Source: an uncultured Porphyromonadaceae bacterium (GTDB taxonomy: Bacteria > Bacteroidota > Bacteroidia > Bacteroidales > Coprobacteraceae). Taken from it: a stretch of 8,371 nucleotides of DNA. The DNA lies in the NCBI GenBank assembly GCA_900545915.1, contig URAV01000062.1:1-8371 (forward strand). The letters run 5' to 3'. Below are positions 1 through 5,077 of this stretch, in pieces. The translations under genes and the position numbers were made by a program. Positions within the stretch are counted from its first letter, which is position 1. Each line of letters starts with the position of its first letter. The notes beneath the pieces were generated by a model that was given only the letters and a program-made list of their open reading frames with translations, was not told the DNA's origin and ran no database searches.

Positions 1-93
1 AAAGACCGGAAGAAAACACAAAAATGACCTGATAATATTTTTTGTTGGAAAATTTAGACAGGCTTTTAAAGATGAATTATAAATATATAAATA

Positions 94-1779
94 ATGGCAG
101 ACGACAAAAAAATTATTTTTTCGATGGTGGGAGTCAGCAAAACTTTTCCACCGCAAAAACAAGTTTTAAAGAATATCTATTTATCGTTTTTTTATGGAGC
201 GAAGATAGGGATTATAGGTCTTAACGGTTCTGGTAAATCTACGTTGTTGAAGATAATAGCCGGTATTGAAAAATCTTATCAGGGAGATGTCGTTTTTTCT
301 CCCGGTTATACTGTTGGTTATTTGGAACAAGAACCGAAGCTCGATCCTGAGAAAACGGTCAAGGAAATTGTGCAGGAAGGAGTACAACCGATTTTGGATT
401 TATTGGCTGAGTATGAAGCTGTAAATTTAAAATTTGGCGACCCTGAGATTTTAGAAGATCCGGATAAGATGGATGCCTTGATGAATCGTCAGGCCGAACT
501 ACAGGACAAAATCGATGCTACGGACGCATGGAATCTTGATAATAAGCTCGAGCGAGCTATGGACGCTTTACGATGTCCTCCGGAAGATCAGTTGGTAAAG
601 TATCTTTCAGGAGGAGAACGGCGTCGTGTCGCTTTGTGTCGTTTGTTGTTGCAACAGCCGGATATTCTTTTGTTGGACGAACCTACCAACCATTTGGATG
701 CTGAATCGATAGATTGGCTCGAACAGCATTTGCAGCAATATGCCGGAACGGTCATTGCTATTACGCACGACCGTTATTTCCTCGATCATGTAGCCGGATG
801 GATATTGGAACTTGACAGGGGTGAAGGTATCCCTTGGAAAGGGAACTATTCTTCATGGCTTGAGCAGAAAACAAAGCGGATGGAACAAGAAGAGAAACAA
901 GCGAGTAAGCGCCGCAAGACTCTTGAACGGGAGTTGGAGTGGGTTCGCATGGCTCCTTCTGCTCGGCATGCAAAAGGAAAAGCTCGTTTGAATTCGTATG
1001 ATAAGCTATTGAATGAGGATCAAAAAGAGCGGGAAGAAAAACTTGAGATTTTTATTCCGAACGGACCTCGTTTAGGAAATAAAGTGATTGAGGCGAAAGG
1101 TGTTGCAAAAGCTTATGGAGATAAACTGCTTTTCGATGATCTTAATTTTGTATTGCCTCCGAATGGTATTGTCGGAGTGATAGGCCCGAATGGAGCTGGT
1201 AAAACGACTCTTTTTAGGCTGATAATGGGACAGGAGAGTGTTGATAAAGGCGAGTTTGATGTCGGGGAAACAGTAAAAATCGCTTATGTAGATCAGACTC
1301 ACAAAGATATAGATCCCCAGAAGAGCGTATATCAGGTTATTTCGGGAGGACAAGATCTGATTCGTATGGGAAATAAGGATGTAAATGCCCGAGCTTATCT
1401 TTCAAGATTTAATTTTACCGGAGCAGATCAAGAAAAACTATGCGGAGTTCTTTCTGGGGGAGAACGGAATCGTTTGCATTTGGCTATGGCGCTGAAAGAA
1501 GAAGGTAATGTTCTTTTATTAGACGAACCTACTAATGATATAGATGTCAATACTTTAAGGGCATTGGAGGAAGGTCTTGTAAATTTTGCCGGATGTGCAG
1601 TGGTCATTTCTCATGATCGTTGGTTCTTAGACCGTATTTGTACACATATTTTGGCTTTCGAAGGAGATTCTCAGGTATTTTATTTTGAGGGTTCTTATTC
1701 TGAATATGAGGAAAATAAGAAAAAACGTTTAGGGGATATAGAACCTCGTCGGGTACGTTATCGTAAGCTTATGGAATAA
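94..1779 (+). CDS. ettA: Energy-dependent translational throttle protein EttA (ABC-F ATPase)
   Basis: A soluble ABC-F protein of 561 residues; E. coli EttA has 555. Two ABC domains are visible. The first has Walker A GLNGSGKST (42-50), signature LSGGE (171-175), Walker B with DE at 195-196 and switch His225. The second has GPNGAGKT (364-371), LSGGE (453-457), DE at 477-478 and His507. Glu196 and Glu478 sit exactly 8 residues beyond the known E. coli catalytic glutamates 188 and 470, which supports EttA rather than another ABC-F member. By that offset the arm that contacts the ribosome lies near 103-147 and the charged inter-domain linker near 250-330. Known role: it binds the ribosomal E site and gates the first elongation steps according to the ATP/ADP ratio. 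The ATG is preceded by an A-rich leader without Shine-Dalgarno. No exact housekeeping promoter is visible in the 93 bases upstream. The gene is intact. Confidence 0.95.
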   Translation: MADDKKIIFSMVGVSKTFPPQKQVLKNIYLSFFYGAKIGIIGLNGSGKSTLLKIIAGIEKSYQGDVVFSPGYTVGYLEQEPKLDPEKTVKEIVQEGVQPILDLLAEYEAVNLKFGDPEILEDPDKMDALMNRQAELQDKIDATDAWNLDNKLERAMDALRCPPEDQLVKYLSGGERRRVALCRLLLQQPDILLLDEPTNHLDAESIDWLEQHLQQYAGTVIAITHDRYFLDHVAGWILELDRGEGIPWKGNYSSWLEQKTKRMEQEEKQASKRRKTLERELEWVRMAPSARHAKGKARLNSYDKLLNEDQKEREEKLEIFIPNGPRLGNKVIEAKGVAKAYGDKLLFDDLNFVLPPNGIVGVIGPNGAGKTTLFRLIMGQESVDKGEFDVGETVKIAYVDQTHKDIDPQKSVYQVISGGQDLIRMGNKDVNARAYLSRFNFTGADQEKLCGVLSGGERNRLHLAMALKEEGNVLLLDEPTNDIDVNTLRALEEGLVNFAGCAVVISHDRWFLDRICTHILAFEGDSQVFYFEGSYSEYEENKKKRLGDIEPRRVRYRKLME

Positions 1780-1837
1780 GATAGATATTATAGATGTAGT
1801 TCTATAAATATAAATTATCGATTGTGCGGATATATGT

Positions 1838-1893
1838 CAGTTTACTTTAGCATTCTTAATTATAGGGAAAAAGCTAAAGTAAACTGTTTTTTT
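1838..1893 (+). terminator. Rho-independent terminator of ettA
   Basis: A perfect 14-bp inverted repeat (CAGTTTACTTTAGC at 1838-1851 and its complement at 1873-1886) encloses a 21-nt loop and is followed directly by seven T residues (1887-1893). It lies about 60 nt beyond the ettA stop and before the next gene on the same strand, so it should separate ettA transcription from the sigma-factor operon. Confidence 0.85.
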
Positions 1894-2021
1894 AGATGTT
1901 TAATCGGATGCTCATATTGTGTATGAGATGATCCTAATACTAAATGATAGCTAACTGTTTTATTTTGGAGGTTAAAATAGCTCCTGAAAATTTCGTAGGA
2001 CCCTTAATTTTTTTGTTTTCT

Positions 2022-2053
2022 TGCAACCATACGCATCTCTTGTTACGTCTAAT
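2022..2053 (+). promoter_or_regulatory. Putative ECF sigma-dependent promoter of the DUF6249-sigma-DUF5056 operon
   Basis: TGCAACC (2022-2028) and CGTCTAAT (2046-2053) are separated by 17 nt. An AAC-containing -35 element and a CGTC-type -10 element at this spacing are the usual signature of promoters read by ECF sigma factors, which commonly drive their own operons. A T-rich stretch (2008-2020) sits directly upstream, where an UP-like element would lie. Transcription would start near 2060, leaving a leader of about 50 nt. No housekeeping -7 box was seen nearby. That the cognate sigma factor at 2695 uses this site is inference. Confidence 0.6.
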
Positions 2054-2108
2054 CAATAAATTTTCCGGAGAATTTTTATTAGATTTATAACATTAAAAAA
2101 TAAAGATA

Positions 2109-2708
2109 ATGAAAAAAATTATTTTGTTATTTGTGGTGGTTTTCATTTCGATTTTTTCGAATGAAATATGTGTTGCAGAAAATAATTCTGCTGTCCCCGA
2201 TTCGATAATCAGTCAAGAAAAGACTGAGTTGGCATTATTGAAAATGAAACAAAATCATGAGCTTATGATGAAGGCAGTAAGTGATGATAAGGAAGATGTG
2301 CTTATTCCGATAGTCGCAATTGTTTTTGTATTCGGAGTCCCGGTTATCGTTTTATTTTTGATCTTATTTTTTGCATTGAGATATAAATTAAAACTTCAAA
2401 AAGAACGATATGCCGTGGTCGAAAAGGCAATAGAATGCGGAAGAGAGTTACCTGACAGTTTTTTTGAAGAATCTTCTTCAAAAAAGCCGTTATATAATAA
2501 GAAACGCTTGAGTACAGCACTTACGCTAATAGCTTTAGGTGTCGGTATCCTGTTTTTCGGACTTGTTGCAGAGAATAAATATGTTTGGGCTTTTTCTGTA
2601 ATACCGATATTGATAGGCTTGGGGCAATTATTGGTTTATAGAATAGAAGAAAAATCTCGGAACGAAGAGCTGTCTAAAGAAGAACAAAATATAAATGAGC
2701 AAGAATGA
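2109..2708 (+). CDS. DUF6249-like inner-membrane protein, first gene of ECF sigma operon
   Basis: A 199-residue protein of unknown function that resembles the Bacteroidetes DUF6249 family by layout and by the stretch following the first helix (RYKLKLQKERYAVVEKAIE, then G-R-E-L-P); the family name is from memory. Residues 1-23 look like a signal peptide ending CVA/ENN, with no lipobox. A polar segment (24-62) follows, then a transmembrane helix near 65-90, a charged cytoplasmic-type loop (91-133), and two more hydrophobic segments near 136-153 and 158-177. The tail is highly charged (178-199). The gene starts after an AT-rich leader, ATAAAGATAATG, without Shine-Dalgarno. Its last 14 nt overlap the sigma-factor gene, so translation is probably coupled. 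Context suggests it senses an envelope signal for the sigma factor or belongs to its regulon; neither is shown by the sequence. Confidence 0.75.
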   Translation: MKKIILLFVVVFISIFSNEICVAENNSAVPDSIISQEKTELALLKMKQNHELMMKAVSDDKEDVLIPIVAIVFVFGVPVIVLFLILFFALRYKLKLQKERYAVVEKAIECGRELPDSFFEESSSKKPLYNKKRLSTALTLIALGVGILFFGLVAENKYVWAFSVIPILIGLGQLLVYRIEEKSRNEELSKEEQNINEQE

Positions 2709-3243
2709 GGATATTCTATTGATTGCAAGGTGTCTTTTGAACGATGACAGAAGAGCATATACTCGTTTGGTTGACAAATATCATCCTCAGATAAAACGTT
2801 TTTTTTTAAATCAAACTTTAGGAGATGCTATGTTGAGTGATGATCTGGCGCAAGAGACATTTATTAAGGCATATACCAGTTTGCGTTCATTTAAAGGTCT
2901 GTCATCGTTCTCTACATGGATTTTTAGAATAGCCTATAATGTTTTTTATGATTTTATGCGAAGTCGGAAATGTTCGGAAGAGTATAGTCCGGATGTTTTG
3001 GGTCAAGATTATGAACTTCCTTCCGAAACGGTAATTCGTAATATAGATATATACAAGGCGATGCAGATTCTTAAGCCGGAAGAAAGAGCTATAATACAAC
3101 TGTTTTATTTGGAAGATCTGTCTTTGAATAAAGTTTCGGAAATTATGAATATGCCTTCAGGAACAGTCAAATCTCATCTCTCTCGGGCTCGTCAGAGATT
3201 GAATGTATATTTAGAAAAAGAGAATTATAAATATGGAGAATGA
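2695..3243 (+). CDS. ECF (sigma-70 family) RNA polymerase sigma factor
   Basis: A 182-residue protein with the two-domain ECF layout. Region 2 covers about 20-92, with the core-binding segment DDLAQETFIKAY (49-60) and the -10 recognition/melting helix FSTWIFRIAYNVFYDFMRSR (72-91). A variable linker (93-117) follows, then region 4 (about 120-172) with the helix-turn-helix LSLNKVSEIMNMPSGTVKSH (142-161), which reads the -35 element. There is no region 1.1 or 3, as expected for ECF factors. It would direct RNA polymerase to a specific stress or envelope regulon. The start codon lies inside the upstream membrane-protein gene (14-nt overlap) and the end overlaps the next gene by 11 nt. This points to a single transcript with coupled translation and to the downstream protein as anti-sigma partner. 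The ECF subgroup cannot be assigned by eye. Confidence 0.93.
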   Translation: MSKNEDILLIARCLLNDDRRAYTRLVDKYHPQIKRFFLNQTLGDAMLSDDLAQETFIKAYTSLRSFKGLSSFSTWIFRIAYNVFYDFMRSRKCSEEYSPDVLGQDYELPSETVIRNIDIYKAMQILKPEERAIIQLFYLEDLSLNKVSEIMNMPSGTVKSHLSRARQRLNVYLEKENYKYGE

Positions 3244-3550
3244 TGATAAGTTGAAAGCATTCTTTAAGGAGCATGCACAACCTTTACGCAGAGAGGTGTG
3301 GTTTTCTCGTAGAGTGATGAATCGATTACCCGGAGAAACCAGACGGAAAATACGAATTGTTGAGATGACGGTATGGTCTATTTCTGCAATATTCGGATTG
3401 TCACTTTGTTTTATGTTCGGGAAATCGATCACAGCAATCAGTGACTATAAAGAGCTTTTTTCTGTGATGAACTTGTTTACGTTTTTGGTCTTTATTTCTG
3501 TCCTGTTAATTTTGGCAAATCAGCTTATTAAGCTATTTCGTATACGATAA
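3233..3550 (+). CDS. Small two-helix membrane protein, DUF5056-like, probable anti-sigma factor
   Basis: A 105-residue protein. Its N-terminal part (1-40) is charged and should be cytoplasmic; it contains KLKAFFKEH and FSRRVMNRLP (24-33), a pattern I associate with Bacteroidetes DUF5056 proteins. Two hydrophobic helices follow (about 42-63 and 78-100), and the end is basic (LFRIR). The position directly after an ECF sigma gene with an 11-nt overlap, plus a short cytosolic segment anchored in the membrane, fits an anti-sigma factor that holds the sigma factor at the membrane. It lacks the HxxxCxxC zinc motif of classical ZAS anti-sigma factors: the only cysteine (59) is inside the first helix. 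It also has no periplasmic sensor domain, only a loop of about 14 residues. The function is inferred from context, not from a recognised catalytic or binding motif. Confidence 0.7.
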   Translation: MENDDKLKAFFKEHAQPLRREVWFSRRVMNRLPGETRRKIRIVEMTVWSISAIFGLSLCFMFGKSITAISDYKELFSVMNLFTFLVFISVLLILANQLIKLFRIR

Positions 3551-3554
3551 ACAA

Positions 3555-3585
3555 AAAAACGCAGGATAAAATTTCCTGCGTTTTT
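3555..3585. terminator. Bidirectional terminator between the ECF operon and cdsA
   Basis: A perfect 12-bp inverted repeat (AAAAACGCAGGA, loop of 7 nt, TCCTGCGTTTTT). On the + strand the GC-rich stem is followed by five T residues just after the last gene of the sigma operon. On the - strand it is followed by seven T residues (complement of 3553-3559), 17 bases beyond the cdsA stop. It can therefore end both converging transcripts. Confidence 0.9.
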
Positions 3586-3601
3586 ATTTATTATCTTTTT
3601 A

Positions 3602-4447
3602 TTAATAGAATTGATGACACAAAAAAAGATAGATTACTGCTGCCGGCGCTGCCAATAATACACTGTCAAACCGATCGAGCATTCCTCCGTGTCCCGGTAA
3701 GATAGAGCCGGAATCTTTAATTTGTAAAGTCCTTTTTAAAAGAGATTCACACAAATCTCCTAATGTTGCGAATATCGAAACTGTTATGGCTAACCCATAC
3801 CATTCAAATTGATTTAGAATATTGAATTGTGTCGATAAGATATATGCTAATATCAAATTGAATATGATACCTCCCCAAAAACCTTCCCATGATTTTTTAG
3901 GTGAAATGCGCTCGAATAATCGCTTTCTTCCGATTGCCGATCCGACAAGGAAAGCACCTGTATCATTGATCCATATAAAAGCAAAGAATGATAAAAGCAG
4001 CCATGGATTATAAAATAAAAAAGTTGAGGAAGGTTCAAAAGCCAAAAAGCTTAGCAATCCTATGGGAAGAGCAATGTAAACTTGTCCCATAAAAGAATGA
4101 GACCATCGAGTTATCGGGTCTTTATCTTTCATATATAATTGAATGATAAAGCAACAAAGAAAGTAGATTAAATAGGGAATAAAAATAATGCCTTTAGAAA
4201 AAGCCGGCAATATATCGCTTGCGTATAAATAAAGTGACAGAGTTAAATAATTTCCCCCTAATATGTTGACAAATAAAGCGAGTTTTTGTGAATTATTTCC
4301 CTCCATTAACCTGTAAAACTCGGTAAGTGTCAATGTCGTGATAACAAGTAACAATGCCAATAATGTATATTTACTGTATAATATAGCACCGATAATAATG
4401 CCGATGAATAATATACCTGTAATAGCTCTGATAATTAGATTTTTCAA
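3602..4447 (-). CDS. cdsA: Phosphatidate cytidylyltransferase (CDP-diglyceride synthase)
   Basis: An integral membrane enzyme of 281 residues that converts phosphatidic acid and CTP to CDP-diacylglycerol, the precursor of phosphatidylethanolamine and the acidic phospholipids. The family signature is complete at the C-terminus: S235, K238-R239, K244-D245, then PGHGGMLDRFD (251-261). Upstream conserved stretches NDTGAF (161-166) and SPKKSWEG (182-189) are also present. About seven to eight hydrophobic segments fill the rest, for example 7-24, 28-42, 85-105, 125-138 and 147-160. The start appears to be TTG (4447-4445). An in-frame stop lies a few codons upstream, and the next internal ATG (Met48) would delete the first helices; MKNLIIRAITG is also a typical CdsA N-terminus. 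It lies 72 nt after the MaoC-like gene on the same strand and ends at the shared terminator. Confidence 0.95.
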   Translation of the reverse strand: MKNLIIRAITGILFIGIIIGAILYSKYTLLALLLVITTLTLTEFYRLMEGNNSQKLALFVNILGGNYLTLSLYLYASDILPAFSKGIIFIPYLIYFLCCFIIQLYMKDKDPITRWSHSFMGQVYIALPIGLLSFLAFEPSSTFLFYNPWLLLSFFAFIWINDTGAFLVGSAIGRKRLFERISPKKSWEGFWGGIIFNLILAYILSTQFNILNQFEWYGLAITVSIFATLGDLCESLLKRTLQIKDSGSILPGHGGMLDRFDSVLLAAPAAVIYLFLCHQFY

Positions 4448-4474
4448 AACAAATAAGTTTTAATGAATAAATTC

Positions 4475-4503
4475 GTAATTAAGGTTTTAGGTGTAATTAA
4501 GGT
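4475..4503. repeat. 11-bp direct repeat in the cdsA leader
   Basis: GTAATTAAGGT occurs exactly at 4475-4485 and 4493-4503, with start points 18 bp apart. On the cdsA strand this reads ACCTTAATTAC, 7 nt, ACCTTAATTAC. It lies in the 72-nt gap between the MaoC-like gene and cdsA, about 28-56 nt upstream of the cdsA start. Direct repeats at this spacing can be operator half-sites, but no regulator is identified and chance in AT-rich DNA is possible. Confidence 0.5.
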
Positions 4504-4519
4504 ATTTCTCAATGTAAAA

Positions 4520-4984
4520 TTACATAAAATGATATAGAAAAATTACAGTTGCATCTAACGCTGTTTTTTTACAGTCTTTAATTTCCAAAGACACTTTTAT
4601 TTCTGCTTTTGCTATCCCTCTCAAATTGACTAAAGACAGTAGTTTTGCTCTTAATCGCACCTCGTTTCCGACTAATACAGCTTGATTGAAACGTAGTTTT
4701 TCAATACCGTAATTTACAAGCATCTTTACGTTGTTTACCTCTATAATTTGATTCCAAAGGTAAGGCAGTATCGATAAATTTAAATATCCATGTGAAATAG
4801 TAGATTTATAAGGACTTTCTGCTTTAGCTTTTTCTGTATCTACATGTATCCACTGATGATCGAAAGTCGCATCTGCAAATTTGTTGATTTGTTCTTGGGT
4901 GATTTGCATATAATCCGACACTCCCAATTCTTTACCTACATATTGTTCGAATTCTTCGAAATTGTTGATTACTAATTTGTTCAT
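4520..4984 (-). CDS. MaoC/NodN-like hot-dog dehydratase (enoyl-CoA hydratase family)
   Basis: A 154-residue soluble protein of the MaoC-like hydratase fold. The region ITQEQINKFADATFDHQWIH carries the expected active-site pair Asp42 and His47, in the same places as in the single-domain hydratase Rv0130/HtdZ of M. tuberculosis and in NodN-like proteins. It is followed by the conserved STISHGYLNL segment (61-70) and the GIEKLRF strand (93-99). Family members hydrate trans-2-enoyl-CoA (or ACP) to (R)-3-hydroxyacyl thioesters, so a role in fatty-acid metabolism is likely; the substrate cannot be read from the sequence. Its place between ftsH and cdsA links it loosely to membrane lipid genes. A hairpin separates it from ftsH, and no clear housekeeping promoter is seen in the 93-nt gap, so it may depend on read-through from ftsH. 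Start ATG, no Shine-Dalgarno. Confidence 0.85.
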   Translation of the reverse strand: MNKLVINNFEEFEQYVGKELGVSDYMQITQEQINKFADATFDHQWIHVDTEKAKAESPYKSTISHGYLNLSILPYLWNQIIEVNNVKMLVNYGIEKLRFNQAVLVGNEVRLRAKLLSLVNLRGIAKAEIKVSLEIKDCKKTALDATVIFLYHFM

Positions 4985-5019
4985 AGTATGTTTTGTTTAT
5001 TTTGTAGTTCTATATGTTT

Positions 5020-5060
5020 ATATAAAGAAATAGAGTTGCTGTAATAAATACAACAACTCT
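5020..5060 (-). terminator. Hairpin after ftsH, possible (leaky) terminator
   Basis: Read on the - strand, an 11-bp stem (5032-5042 with 5050-5060) closes a 7-nt loop and starts 17 nt beyond the ftsH stop. All pairs are canonical except one G-U wobble, which would be a C-A mismatch in + strand RNA; this suits function in the ftsH transcript. The following tract (ATTTCTTTATA) is U-rich but interrupted, so termination may be partial, allowing some transcription into the MaoC-like gene and cdsA. Confidence 0.55.
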
Positions 5061-5077
5061 TATATAGTTACTGCAGG

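Larger units (their letters stand above)
1780..2108. other. Intergenic region between ettA and the ECF sigma operon
   Basis: This 329-base gap holds the ettA terminator (1838-1893) and the putative ECF-type promoter (2022-2053), both listed separately. Between them are small inverted repeats: CTCATA/TATGAG at 1911-1927 (5-nt loop) and TATTTT/AAAATA around 1961-1979. I found no credible small gene and no match to the housekeeping -7 box TAnnTTTG on the + strand. The expected 5' leader of the operon (about 2060-2108) is very AT-rich and includes a weak imperfect palindrome around TCCGGA at 2064-2069. Confidence 0.6.

Noticed and set aside
31..48. TAATATTTTTTG upstream of ettA as a possible -7 promoter box
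   Set aside because: The spacing between TA and TTTG does not fit TAnnTTTG and no -33 TTTG precedes it. The true promoter may lie left of the window.
1072..1353. 93-codon open frame antisense to ettA
   Set aside because: It is covered by the second ABC domain of ettA, including Walker A, and the predicted peptide has no domain.
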